The translations under genes and the position numbers were made by a program. 30,704 nucleotides of DNA from an uncultured Treponema sp. (GTDB lineage: Bacteria > Spirochaetota > Spirochaetia > Treponematales > Treponemataceae). The number at the start of each line of letters is the position of its first letter. The stretch's first letter is position 1. The notes beneath the pieces were generated by a model. It saw nothing but the letters and a program-made list of their open reading frames with translations. It was not told the DNA's origin and made no database searches. The DNA is taken from positions 1 to 30,704 of the forward strand of contig CALBGU010000258.1 of assembly GCA_937893155.1 (NCBI GenBank), written 5' to 3'. Below, in pieces: positions 8,329 to 15,955 of this stretch.

Positions 8329-10021
8329 ACGTCTTTACGCCCTCAATCACGAGGAACACCGCCAAAACCGCCATCGCCGCCGCAAAGAAAAGCTGGAACC
8401 AGTTGCCCCAGTGGAACGCCGCCGCGCGTGTTTCCGCCGTCGCGTTCGCCATTGCGCTGATTTTACCGATGACCGTAAGCACGAGCTGCGAAAGTGTTGC
8501 CGCAAGCATAAACACCGTTGGCACAATGAACATCTTGTTGTTCTTGCCAACCTCGCCGAGCCACGCCGCAACCGCCATCAGCGCGATTCCTGCGAGGAGT
8601 TGGTTTGCAGAGCCGAACAAGCCCCAAATCTGCGCAAGGCTCAAGCCGCCCAAAATACACCCGATTGCAACCATCAGCAACGTGCCGAACAGCGGGAATG
8701 CAAGCACCTTGCGCACCCCTGTTGCGTCCTTGTATGATTCTTCGCCGTCCTTCAAAAAAAACTCGGTGAACATAAATCGGCTCAATCTTGTGCCTGTGTC
8801 GAGCGATGTGAGAGCGAACACGGATACCGCAAGCGTCAAAAGCGCGTAGATTGCGTTGTTTTGGTCAGCGAAACCGAACATCTTTGCAATACCTGTCGCA
8901 AAAGCCACCGGCGGCGCGCCCTTAAAACGACCGTCCACAATAAACGTCTTTGAAACCATACCGACCGCAATCAGCGAAATAATGCCGAGTGCGCTTTCAA
9001 TGAGCATTGAGCCGTAGCCGATTGCCTTTGCGTTCTTTTCGTTATCGAGTTGCTTTGAAGTCGTTCCCGTGGCAATCAGCGAGTGAAATCCCGAACACGC
9101 GCCGCACGCCACCGTGATGAACAGTGCAGGAAACAGATTGCCGATTGACGTGTGCCAGCTCGTGAATGCAGGAAGCTCGAACGTAGCGTTTCCCGTAACG
9201 GCAGACACAAAAATGCCCGCGAGCGCCAGCGCCATCATCGCGTACAGCAAAAAACTCGACAGATAATCGCGCGGCTGAAGCAAAATCCACACAGGAACCA
9301 GCGACGCAATCGTAATATACGCGCCGATGAACACAATCCACGCAGTGCGGCTCATCGCAAAACCGTAATTGAGCCCGATTGCCACCGCTAGCACGATGCC
9401 CACAATCCCGAGAATCGTGGCTGGGAGCGTCTTTATGCCGCAACGGTTCGTCAAAATGCCGTAAATAATCGCCAAAACGATGAACAAAAGCGAAATCATC
9501 GCCGTTGTCTGACTTCCCGTCGGATTTTTCACGATGCCGAACGAGCCGTCAGCCGTAAAGAAAGTGCCTGCCACGACGTTCACGAACGACGCAATGACCA
9601 AAATCAAAACAAGGAGCGCGAAAATGATAAAGAGTTTTTTGGAGGTCTTTCCCATAGAATCGCGGATAATCTCGCCGACGGATTTACCTTCGTGCCGTGC
9701 AGACGCAAAAAGCGAACCGAAATCCTGCAAGCCGCCAAAGAAAATGCCTCCCACCACGCACCACAAAAACACCGGAACCCAGCCGAAAACCGCCGCCTGA
9801 ATCGGACCGTTAATCGGACCTGCACCCGCGATAGACGAAAAATGGTGTCCCATCAATACGGCAGGTTTTGCCGCAACGTAATCCACGCCGTCTGCTTTGG
9901 TAAACGCAGGCGTTTTCTTCGTTGCATCGATGCCCCATTGCTTTGCCAGCCACGAACCGTAGCCCACATAGCCAGCAAAAAGCAGCACAATCGCAGCAAT
10001 GATAATCAACAATGCTGTCAT
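8306..10021 (-). CDS. cstA: CstA-family carbon starvation / pyruvate transporter
   Basis: Inner-membrane transporter of the CstA/BtsT family, which in E. coli imports pyruvate and has been linked to peptide use. The 571-aa protein is almost entirely hydrophobic helices, with family landmarks GHHFSSIAGAGPINGPI, GGIFFGGLQDFGSLFASARHEGKSVGE and ACGACSGFHSLIATGTTSKQ. It is shorter than E. coli CstA (701 aa), like the compact forms in many anaerobes. The start at 10021 was preferred to the ATG at 10027 because GGAGG at 10033-10029 is 7 nt from the former and only 1 nt from the latter. It is the second gene of an operon behind the 165-aa ORF ending at 10035 and ends at a strong terminator. Confidence 0.93.
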   Translation of the reverse strand: MTALLIIIAAIVLLFAGYVGYGSWLAKQWGIDATKKTPAFTKADGVDYVAAKPAVLMGHHFSSIAGAGPINGPIQAAVFGWVPVFLWCVVGGIFFGGLQDFGSLFASARHEGKSVGEIIRDSMGKTSKKLFIIFALLVLILVIASFVNVVAGTFFTADGSFGIVKNPTGSQTTAMISLLFIVLAIIYGILTNRCGIKTLPATILGIVGIVLAVAIGLNYGFAMSRTAWIVFIGAYITIASLVPVWILLQPRDYLSSFLLYAMMALALAGIFVSAVTGNATFELPAFTSWHTSIGNLFPALFITVACGACSGFHSLIATGTTSKQLDNEKNAKAIGYGSMLIESALGIISLIAVGMVSKTFIVDGRFKGAPPVAFATGIAKMFGFADQNNAIYALLTLAVSVFALTSLDTGTRLSRFMFTEFFLKDGEESYKDATGVRKVLAFPLFGTLLMVAIGCILGGLSLAQIWGLFGSANQLLAGIALMAVAAWLGEVGKNNKMFIVPTVFMLAATLSQLVLTVIGKISAMANATAETRAAAFHWGNWFQLFFAAAMAVLAVFLVIEGVKTFKKQSQK

Positions 10022-10034
10022 TTTCATTCCTCCA

Positions 10035-10532
10035 TTATTTGTTTTTTATGCTTTTGAAAATCTTCTGCAAGTCGCGTCCAGCGCGGTTGCTCACAACACG
10101 ACCCGAAGAGTTTTCGAGCAAAATGACACGGAAATCGCTCCAGCCCAAAAAGCCGAAGCGGTATGATTTATGATGATGGATTTTTTTGACGTGCAAAAAT
10201 GCGTCGTTTTCTGTTTTTTCAGCGATGATTACGAGCGTAACATCAGAATTTCGATGATTGCTGCTCACTTTTACGCGAGAAAGTCCCGTTTCCCACGCTG
10301 TTTCGCACAATTCTTCCAGTGTTTTTTGCGATAAAAGCGGAATTGTGGCAAAAAAAGCGTATTCATTCGAGTCGATTTGGGCAATTTTTGCGGCTTTTAC
10401 CAAAAAAAACTGCTCATTATGCGAATGAAATACCGCTTCTGCCACGAACGGCGGCACAGGATTTTCTGTGTTGATGTCGTAATAGCGCGAAAATGATTGT
10501 AAAATGGTGGATAAAACACTGTCTGTTTGCAT
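10035..10532 (-). CDS. Uncharacterised cytoplasmic protein in operon with cstA
   Basis: About 165 aa, no signal peptide or membrane segment, and no domain I recognise. The sequence is mixed alpha/beta with a His-rich patch (KKIHHHKSYRFGFLGW) and a basic C-terminus (KIFKSIKNK). It is translated just upstream of cstA with a 13-nt gap and shares its promoter, so a role linked to CstA (expression control or uptake sensing) is an inference from position only. The ATG at 10532 lies about 10 nt after the predicted transcription start and has no clear Shine-Dalgarno; an in-frame non-ATG start further upstream would overlap the promoter. Confidence 0.7.
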   Translation of the reverse strand: MQTDSVLSTILQSFSRYYDINTENPVPPFVAEAVFHSHNEQFFLVKAAKIAQIDSNEYAFFATIPLLSQKTLEELCETAWETGLSRVKVSSNHRNSDVTLVIIAEKTENDAFLHVKKIHHHKSYRFGFLGWSDFRVILLENSSGRVVSNRAGRDLQKIFKSIKNK

Positions 10533-10548
10533 AACTACTTTTGATATG

Positions 10549-10576
10549 ATTATAAGCGGTTGCAAAAAAGTGTCAA
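10549..10576 (-). promoter_or_regulatory. Consensus sigma70 promoter of the cstA operon
   Basis: Minus strand: TTGACA (10576-10571), 16-bp spacer, TATAAT (10554-10549). Both boxes are perfect. Predicted leader to the ATG at 10532 is about 10 nt. Confidence 0.88.
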
Positions 10577-10620
10577 TACTTCAGATATTAAGTATTTGTA
10601 AAAATTTCTCAAAATACGTT

Positions 10621-12360
10621 TTAGAGGATTTTATAATCTGCGCCGTATTTTGACATAAACACGCGCACTCGGCATTTCATCGGCTTCGCATTCGCGGCGA
10701 AAAAGCGGAAATCGGTCGCATACTCGCTCATCAAATCGTCGGCGTGATAATGCAGCGTCAATGTGCTTTCACTGCCGTCAGCGGTGCAACGCGATAATGC
10801 GCCGTGAAACGAAATGACATCAAGAGCAAGCGGCACAAGGCTTTCAAGATGATGCGCTTTGTACAGCAGCGAAACAAACGCTTTTTGCGCCTGCTCGATT
10901 GTGTGTATATCCAGCTCTTCGGGAACTTCGCCATTCGCCGCAATCGCCGCAGAAGAGCCAGCGTTATCAAAATTGTTTTCTTGCAAATATTTCACAAAAT
11001 GCAAAAAGAACGCGCTCGCTTTCATCTTTAGCGGCTTCAATGCACTCAAAAACCACGGCACAGCCCGCCCCTGCGTATAAAAGATATTCACTGCACGAGA
11101 AAGATTTCGCGCCTTTTCGATGTCGCGCGCGGGGAAAGTCGTGTTGTCGGTTACCAAATACGGAGGTTTGTCCTGCCACGTCAAGCCCAAATCGTGCGCC
11201 GATTCTGCGAGGGCTGTTCCTGGCAAGACGGCAAGGCAAAATAGTTCAAGGTTGTTGGGGTACAACGAAAGCGCAAAATCAATGCTGTTGCAAAAGCCTT
11301 GAAACGTGTCGCCTGGGAGAGCGAAAATCAAATCAAAGCCGAATATCGCCCCTGTTTCGTTTAAGAAACCGATATTTTTTGTGAAAAGTTTTTTGTTAAG
11401 TGTGCGGTGTACTTTTTTTAGCACTTCCTCATCTGCGCTTTGCAATCCAATTTGCAAACAGCACGGAATCGACGCAAACGCCTTTGCAAGCGGTCTATCG
11501 ATGAATTCGGCGCGTGCCTCAAAATAGTAGAACGTGTTTGGCGTTTTGCTCTTGATGAGCTTGAGCATTGCAAGTGCGCGATTTTTGTCGGCATTGTATG
11601 TCGGGTCAAGAACGAACACCTGCGCAATTTTCTTTTTGCGAAAAAGGTCTAATTCTTTTTCAAGCCGCTCTATCGGAAAATACTGTATCTTTTTTTCGCC
11701 CTTGCTTTCGTAGCAATATGCGCACTTAAACGGACAGCCGCGAGCGAGTTCCCAGAGTGCACCGCCGTATTTTGCCACGTCTATTGTGCCGTCAAGATAC
11801 GGAGAGGATACTTCCTCGCTTTTCGGAGGAAGCGCGCGAACAAGGGGCTGCGTTTCCTTTTCGCTCGGAATATACACGCCTTGAACACTCGGCATTTTTT
11901 TCACGCTAACATCTTCGAGCAACTGCGCCAACAGTTCTGGCACTGCCACTTCGCCCGCACCGCACACGGCAAAGTCAAAGCCTGCCATGCTGTACGGGTT
12001 CGCCGTCGCTTCAGGTCCGCCCGCAATGCAATAGATATGCGGATTTCGCTTTTTTATCTCGTTGCACACTGCCGTCAAAATTTCCCTATTCCACATATAC
12101 ACGCTAAAACACACCGCCACAGGCGGCTTTGTAAGTGCCACAGGCTGTATCGATAAAAGTTCGTCTGTGATTTTTATATATGCGTCTTTTCCGCGATACT
12201 TTTCGTCTTCTCTTGAAAAATCGAGCAAAGACACGTTGCACTTATCTTTGGTGAGCGGGCTGTTTTTTACGCTCGAGACAACGCAAGCCGCTCCCAATGG
12301 CAGAGCCTGCGGAGATGTTTCAACAAGAACAGTGGTAAAAATAACGACAGGCTTGTGCAT
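10621..12360 (-). CDS. B12-binding-domain radical SAM protein with C-terminal DUF4080-like domain
   Basis: About 579 aa. N-terminal Rossmann-like cobalamin-binding-type domain (about 1-180, with IAGGPEATANP and VCGAGE), then a radical SAM core with the 4Fe-4S motif RGCPFKCAYCYES (C209, C213, C216), LDPTYNADK, the LQIGLQS strand, and a C-terminal region like DUF4080. The cobalamin-ligating DxHxxG motif is not visible, as in many relatives of this class. These enzymes do radical methylations or ring rearrangements; the substrate is unknown. The ATG at 12360 follows AGGA by 10 nt; a TTG at 12363 is an alternative with 7 nt spacing. It follows the lipoprotein gene (stop at 12367) by 6 nt, so they form an operon. 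Confidence 0.85.
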   Translation of the reverse strand: MHKPVVIFTTVLVETSPQALPLGAACVVSSVKNSPLTKDKCNVSLLDFSREDEKYRGKDAYIKITDELLSIQPVALTKPPVAVCFSVYMWNREILTAVCNEIKKRNPHIYCIAGGPEATANPYSMAGFDFAVCGAGEVAVPELLAQLLEDVSVKKMPSVQGVYIPSEKETQPLVRALPPKSEEVSSPYLDGTIDVAKYGGALWELARGCPFKCAYCYESKGEKKIQYFPIERLEKELDLFRKKKIAQVFVLDPTYNADKNRALAMLKLIKSKTPNTFYYFEARAEFIDRPLAKAFASIPCCLQIGLQSADEEVLKKVHRTLNKKLFTKNIGFLNETGAIFGFDLIFALPGDTFQGFCNSIDFALSLYPNNLELFCLAVLPGTALAESAHDLGLTWQDKPPYLVTDNTTFPARDIEKARNLSRAVNIFYTQGRAVPWFLSALKPLKMKASAFFLHFVKYLQENNFDNAGSSAAIAANGEVPEELDIHTIEQAQKAFVSLLYKAHHLESLVPLALDVISFHGALSRCTADGSESTLTLHYHADDLMSEYATDFRFFAANAKPMKCRVRVFMSKYGADYKIL

Positions 12361-12366
12361 CAAACA

Positions 12367-12864
12367 TTATTCCTGCGAAACCTCTTCTTCTGAATCAGTA
12401 TCTAAGTCAGGTACAGACATTTCGCGGTTCTGCGGGAAGACAAAATCTCCTGTTCTCAGTCCTGACAAGAATAAATCCAATATAGTTCTGAATCCAAAAT
12501 ATTCGTCGTCGTTTGGCTCTCGGCGGTCGTCGCCTGTGCGAACGTTTGTACATTCAACATAGAGCTGCTTGTTATTTTTATCGGGATAGCTTATTTCGAT
12601 GTCTGTCCAATACAGCGTCTCGCCGAATTTGAATGAAACGTCCTGCATTTTCACGGTTTTTGATTTCGCATTTTCTTTTATGTCCAAGCCGTAATATGCC
12701 GCCCAATCCAAAATGCGCTGGTGCGTAGAATCGTATGTTCCCGAAAGGAAATATCCGACTCCGCCTGATTTGCTTTTTTCGTCTGAAGCCACTTTGCCCG
12801 TCGTTGTGCAAGACGCGAGCAAACCAACCAATAATGAAACGAATAAAATGTGCATCTTTTTCAT
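12367..12864 (-). CDS. Predicted lipoprotein upstream of the radical SAM gene
   Basis: About 165 aa from the ATG at 12864. The signal peptide MKKMHILFVSLLVGLLASC ends in a clear lipobox (LASC, Cys19), so it should be lipid-anchored. The mature part is acidic with a Glu/Asp-rich tail (DTDSEEEVSQE). No known domain is recognised. An in-frame TTG at 12898 would add 11 residues before the signal peptide and is unlikely. It is translationally close to the radical SAM gene, but a functional link is only suggested by position. Confidence 0.8.
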   Translation of the reverse strand: MKKMHILFVSLLVGLLASCTTTGKVASDEKSKSGGVGYFLSGTYDSTHQRILDWAAYYGLDIKENAKSKTVKMQDVSFKFGETLYWTDIEISYPDKNNKQLYVECTNVRTGDDRREPNDDEYFGFRTILDLFLSGLRTGDFVFPQNREMSVPDLDTDSEEEVSQE

Positions 12865-12898
12865 ACTTATAACAATACCACCAATGAGAGATTTCTTC

Positions 12899-12928
12899 AA
12901 TATTTTTATCTTGCGTTGTATGTGTCAA
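12899..12928 (-). promoter_or_regulatory. Possible promoter of the lipoprotein-radical SAM operon
   Basis: Minus-strand TTGACA (12928-12923) with AATATT/AAATAT at 17-18 bp spacing. The -35 is perfect, the -10 is poor. Confidence 0.4.
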
Positions 12929-12958
12929 AAACAAAAAATGCTGTGGATTTTTTAACAC

Positions 12959-13200
12959 AAGATAACGGCAAAAATTTTTTTCTCCTCGTTATCTTGCGAT
13001 AACGGCTTCATTTTTTTTCTGAGACGCAATTATCGTGAGATAACGGCTTGTTTCTTAAATGGGGATTAAAATATCTAGAGATAATTGCTTCATTCTTAAA
13101 TTGGGATTAAAATATTGCAAGATAACGACGTTCTTTTTTTTCTGGGACGCAATTATCGTGCGTTATCGACGAAATTTTTGGGGAAATGACGCATAAAAAC
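12959..13200. repeat. Degenerate 41-bp tandem repeat array carrying GATAACG motifs
   Basis: Units begin with a GATAACG-like word at 12959, 12996, 13037, 13078, 13119 and 13160 (the last inverted as GCGTTATCGA). From 12996 onward the spacing is exactly 41 bp; the first unit is 37. Units are of two kinds: one ends TTTCTGRGACGCAATTATCG (12996, 13119), the other TTCTTAAATKGGGATTAAAA (13037, 13078). The region is non-coding, AT-rich and lies between the lipoprotein gene and tRNA-Pro. Confidence 0.75.
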
Positions 13201-13218
13201 GGGGAATGATAAAATGGC

Positions 13219-13247
13219 AAAAAAAAATGGAGAACGCATTGTTCTCC
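13219..13247 (-). terminator. Terminator of tRNA-Pro
   Basis: Minus strand GGAGAAC and GTTCTCC pair (7 bp, 5-nt loop), then A and nine T. It starts 4 nt after the tRNA 3' end. Confidence 0.88.
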
Positions 13248-13250
13248 AAG

Positions 13251-13324
13251 TCGGGCTAACCGAATTCGAATCGGTGACCTCTTGCCCCCCAGACAAGCAC
13301 GCTAACCAGCTGCGCTATAGCCCG
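13251..13324 (-). tRNA. tRNA-Pro (anticodon GGG)
   Basis: A full cloverleaf folds on the minus strand. Acceptor CGGGCTA/TAGCCCG; D stem GCGC/GCGT with loop AGCTGGTTA; anticodon stem CTTGT/GCAAG with loop CTGGGGG, giving anticodon GGG; T stem ACCGA/TCGGT with loop TTCGAAT; discriminator A. The 3' CCA is not encoded (CTT follows), so CCA is added after transcription. Confidence 0.95.
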
Positions 13325-13409
13325 ATAATCGTTGTTATCGTATCATACTATCAAAAAAATGTGAAGTGCTTTTTTCAAAAATCATTTTAGAGATTTTTTG
13401 AAAATCGAC

Positions 13410-13438
13410 TTGTTGCTTTTGGCGCGTTTTTGTATACT
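13410..13438 (+). promoter_or_regulatory. Promoter of ychJ
   Basis: TTGTTG (13410-13415), 17-bp spacer, TATACT (13433-13438). Only 9 nt separate the -10 from the ATG at 13448, so the leader is at most about 3 nt. Confidence 0.7.
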
Positions 13439-13447
13439 GATTGCATT

Positions 13448-13945
13448 ATGAGCGAAGAAACCAATTTGTGCCCGTGCGGTTCGGGCAAAACGTACAGCGA
13501 ATGTTGTGAACCGCTTATCAAAAAGACGGCAAAAGCCGCCTCTGCCGAAGCATTGATGAGAGCGAGATACTCTGCGTATGTAAAACACGAAATCGATTAT
13601 ATCATCGATACGTGCGAAAAGAGCGATCAGGTGGCAGATATAGACCGAAAAGCAACGGAAGACTGGAGCCGAAACAGCACATGGCACGGTCTCAAGATTT
13701 TGAGCGTACAGCCGGGAAAAGAGCCTGACAGCGAAATCGTGGAGTTTGAAGCGACGTACACGCAGAAAGGTATTCGCGATGTGCATCACGAAACAGGGCT
13801 TTTCAAGAAAATCAACGGCGAATGGCTTTACAGCGCAGGTTATGTGAAGGCGATGACGGTGGTGCGCGAAGGTCGCAAAATCGGAAGAAATGAGCCGTGT
13901 CCGTGCGGTTCGGGCAAAAAATACAAAAACTGCTGCGGCAGATAA
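13448..13945 (+). CDS. ychJ: YchJ/UPF0225-family SEC-C protein
   Basis: A 165-aa protein with SEC-C zinc motifs at both ends: CPCGSGKTYSECC (C8, C10, C19, C20) and CPCGSGKKYKNCC (C151, C153, C162, C163). The central YchJ domain includes AEALMRARYSAYVKHEIDYI, a near-exact family signature. SEC-C modules bind zinc and mediate contact with protein partners (as in SecA); YchJ's function is unknown. The ATG at 13448 has no Shine-Dalgarno and is almost at the predicted transcription start. It is divergent from tRNA-Pro and followed by rlmB. Confidence 0.92.
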   Translation: MSEETNLCPCGSGKTYSECCEPLIKKTAKAASAEALMRARYSAYVKHEIDYIIDTCEKSDQVADIDRKATEDWSRNSTWHGLKILSVQPGKEPDSEIVEFEATYTQKGIRDVHHETGLFKKINGEWLYSAGYVKAMTVVREGRKIGRNEPCPCGSGKKYKNCCGR

Positions 13946-13959
13946 TTTTGCCTGATGTT

Positions 13960-13993
13960 AAGATTACGCTGCTTGTGCGTAATCTTTTTTTTT
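13960..13993 (+). terminator. Terminator or attenuator between ychJ and rlmB
   Basis: AAGATTACGC and GCGTAATCTT form a perfect 10-bp stem with a 7-nt loop, then an unbroken run of T. The rlmB ribosome binding site (GAGGA, 13994-13998) begins immediately after the T-run, leaving no room for a promoter in between. Confidence 0.88.
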
Positions 13994-14004
13994 GAGGATT
14001 TTTT

Positions 14005-14787
14005 ATGGAAAACATTCTTACAGGATTTCACGCGGTGGAAGAACGTGTCCGCCGTGTGAGCGAAGCAAAAGACGCTGCGGCTGCGGCAAAAATGACGATT
14101 TTTTTTGACAAAGCAGGTCCGCGCATTAAAAAGATTCTTGCGTATGCCAAAGATGCGGGCGTAAAGGCAATCAAAAGCGAAAGGGCGGTCTTGGACGAAA
14201 AGACGCGCAGTCTTTCTGAAACCGCGCGCGACCACCGCGGCATTATCCTCGTGATTGCGGGCGAAACGCAATCTGACAGCAGCGTGGATTTTGAGCAGGA
14301 AATCGAAGCGCTGAAAATGGCAGAGCGTGCAACGGTGGTGATTTTGGATTCGATTACCGACCCGCACAACACGGGCGCCATTATCCGAAGCGCAGACCAA
14401 TTCGGCACTGATTTGGTGGTGATACCGAATCGGCACGGCGCAGAGGCTGACGGCGAAGTGGTGGCTCGAGCGAGCGCGGGCGCGGCGGCGTGGGTTAAAA
14501 CGGTACGGGTGAGCAATCTATCTCGGGCGCTTGAAATGCTCAAGGAACGCGGCTTTTGGGTATACGGGGCGAGTGCGGACGGCACGACGCTTTCGGAATG
14601 TGCATTTTCGCCAAAGTGCGCCATCGTAATGGGGAGCGAGGGCAGCGGGATTTCTCGGCTTTTGCGCGAAAAATGCGACGAAATCGTGTCGATTCCAACG
14701 TGCGGCAAGCTCGACAGCCTTAATGTCTCCGTTGCGGCAGGTGTGCTTTTGTACGAGCGCAGACGGCAAATTTTAGCATCTCTCTAG
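14005..14787 (+). CDS. rlmB: 23S rRNA 2'-O-ribose methyltransferase, RlmB type (SpoU family)
   Basis: SPOUT-class methyltransferase, 260 aa; RlmB methylates the 2'-OH of G2251 in 23S rRNA using SAM. Visible: an N-terminal substrate-binding region beginning ILTGFHAVEE (L30e-like), motif 1 DPHNTGAIIRSA (N122, R128), motif 2 IVMGSEGSGIS (207-216) and motif 3 IPTCGKLDSLNVSVAAGVLLYE (230-251), which form the trefoil knot. Other SpoU paralogues cannot be fully excluded, but the N-terminus favours RlmB. The start at 14005 follows GAGGA. There is no room for its own promoter after the ychJ terminator, so it probably relies on read-through or a promoter inside ychJ. Confidence 0.88.
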   Translation: MENILTGFHAVEERVRRVSEAKDAAAAAKMTIFFDKAGPRIKKILAYAKDAGVKAIKSERAVLDEKTRSLSETARDHRGIILVIAGETQSDSSVDFEQEIEALKMAERATVVILDSITDPHNTGAIIRSADQFGTDLVVIPNRHGAEADGEVVARASAGAAAWVKTVRVSNLSRALEMLKERGFWVYGASADGTTLSECAFSPKCAIVMGSEGSGISRLLREKCDEIVSIPTCGKLDSLNVSVAAGVLLYERRRQILASL

Positions 14788-14807
14788 TATATAGCGATTT
14801 ATTTTTC

Positions 14808-14837
14808 TGTCATTCCGAACTTAGTTTCGGAATCTCT
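14808..14837. repeat. Dispersed hairpin repeat, second copy
   Basis: CTGTCATTCCGAACTTAG followed by TTTCGGAATCTC. ATTCCGAA and TTCGGAAT form an 8-bp stem. Same layout as 7646-7674 with compensatory changes in the stem. No T-run follows, so it is a weak terminator at best. Confidence 0.55.
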
Positions 14838-14884
14838 CATTGTGATTTTGAAACAAGTGTTGCATACATAGTTAAAAAACTATC

Positions 14885-14930
14885 AAAAAAAACGTCCCTT
14901 GCAATTATTGCAGGAACGTTTTTTTTTTAA
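14885..14930. terminator. Bidirectional terminator between rlmB and the Tyr-rich lipoprotein
   Basis: AACGTCCCTTGCAAT pairs with ATTGCAGGAACGTT with small bulges; A-rich on the left and nine or more T on the right, so it works for both convergent genes. The stem starts near 14889. Confidence 0.85.
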
Positions 14931-14937
14931 GCGCAAC

Positions 14938-15399
14938 TTATTTTCTTGTCAAAGTCAGATTATAGTAGTCTGAATCAAGATAGCCCCTAATCGTAATTGT
15001 GGAACTTTCTGGATTTGAAATAGTAGAACTTACATTCGTTGTTCCATAATAATAATTGCTTCCAATTTTCCGAATCGTAAAAGACTTATCTAACGATTCC
15101 CCTGATGAAGAACTGCTACTGTCATAATACCAACAATTACTGTTTATAGTAATAGTGTACTCTGTTACGTTTGTATTTGTTTTTGCATATGTTGACCACT
15201 GTACAGTTGCACCATTAGTACCACCATACACAGTGTTGCTGTTATAAGACCCGCTTACGTCGTAATAATAATAATTAGAAGTTTCTGTTTCTGTGTAAAC
15301 ATCAACATCTACATCGTCTGATTCGTTCTTGCAGCTTGCAAGCCCAAAAAACATCGCCATCGCCGCAAATGCAGAAATAAGCAATTTCGATTTCTTCAT
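14938..15399 (-). CDS. Tyr/Ser/Thr-rich lipoprotein of unknown function
   Basis: A 153-aa predicted lipoprotein. The signal peptide has two Lys, a hydrophobic core and a GLASC lipobox (Cys23). The mature part is unusually rich in Tyr, Ser, Thr and Asn, with an acidic DDVDVDV segment, YYYY (about 43-46), a six-Ser run and repeated YYY/YYG patterns, suggesting a beta-rich exported protein. No family is recognised. A good AGGAGG ribosome binding site precedes the ATG. It is divergent from the XRE regulator, with a palindrome overlapping its promoter. Confidence 0.85.
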   Translation of the reverse strand: MKKSKLLISAFAAMAMFFGLASCKNESDDVDVDVYTETETSNYYYYDVSGSYNSNTVYGGTNGATVQWSTYAKTNTNVTEYTITINSNCWYYDSSSSSSGESLDKSFTIRKIGSNYYYGTTNVSSTISNPESSTITIRGYLDSDYYNLTLTRK

Positions 15400-15426
15400 G
15401 CGAAATCCTCCTGTTAAAATATTTCT

Positions 15427-15452
15427 TATAGATATAATTTAGCATATCTATA
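15427..15452. promoter_or_regulatory. Operator-like 9-bp palindrome
   Basis: TATAGATAT, 8 bp, ATATCTATA: perfect inverted repeat in the divergent region between the lipoprotein and the XRE gene. It covers the predicted -10 (15441-15436) of the lipoprotein promoter, so binding there would block it. The adjacent XRE protein is the obvious candidate ligand. Confidence 0.65.
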
Positions 15453-15464
15453 GGGTGCTGTCAA
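15436..15464 (-). promoter_or_regulatory. Promoter of the Tyr-rich lipoprotein gene
   Basis: Minus strand TTGACA (15464-15459), 17-bp spacer, TAAATT (15441-15436). Leader about 30 nt including AGGAGG. Confidence 0.65.
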
Positions 15465-15494
15465 CTTATTTCTTTGAGCAATATTATTTTTGCA

Positions 15495-15833
15495 ATGCAG
15501 GACATCAAAGAAATATTCGGGAAAAATGTGCAGAAATTCCGCCGACAGCATAATATGACGCAGGAACAGCTTGCAGAAATGCTTGATATTTCGCAGGCAT
15601 TTCTTGCAAATATTGAACGGGGAAAACGGGGCGTAAGTATGGAAACAATTGAAATGATTGCGCACTGTTTTTCTGTTCCGTATGCGGCTTTATTTGAAAA
15701 TCCCGAAAATCCTGCGCAATTTCAGTCTGCTGCTGCGGTAGCAAGTGCTTTCAAGTCTCAACTTAATCCGTATTTGGAGAAAGCCCTGCAAGATTGCTTT
15801 ATGAATTTTTGTCATGAAAAAGAATTGCTGTAA
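15495..15833 (+). CDS. XRE-family transcriptional regulator
   Basis: A 112-aa protein with an N-terminal Cro/C1-type helix-turn-helix (about 1-65): IKEIFGKNVQKFRRQ, MTQEQLAEMLDISQAFLANIERGKRG, then the VSMETIEMIAHCF helix. The C-terminal 45 residues are helical without a recognised domain. The ATG at 15495 has no ribosome binding site and lies 7 nt after TATTAT (15482-15487), so it may be leaderless; an in-frame TTG at 15474 would lie upstream of that -10. Likely regulates the divergent lipoprotein and itself. Confidence 0.85.
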   Translation: MQDIKEIFGKNVQKFRRQHNMTQEQLAEMLDISQAFLANIERGKRGVSMETIEMIAHCFSVPYAALFENPENPAQFQSAAAVASAFKSQLNPYLEKALQDCFMNFCHEKELL

Positions 15834-15913
15834 GGTTTCTTTTCTTCTTATATTTTTGTACTGCATTTTCTAAAAAAATCTTATTTTTTAGAAATAATGT
15901 CTCAAAACGTCAT

Positions 15914-15942
15914 TTGACACTGTTTTTATCCGCCGATATACT
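15914..15942 (+). promoter_or_regulatory. Consensus promoter of the PHP gene
   Basis: TTGACA (15914-15919), 17-bp spacer, TATACT (15937-15942). Predicted start about 6 nt before the ATG at 15956; no Shine-Dalgarno. Confidence 0.88.
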
Positions 15943-15955
15943 TTCAAAAAGCAAA

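Noticed and set aside
13342..13347. TATGAT as -10 of tRNA-Pro
   Set aside because: Position is plausible but no -35 or extended element could be found, so it is not listed as a feature.
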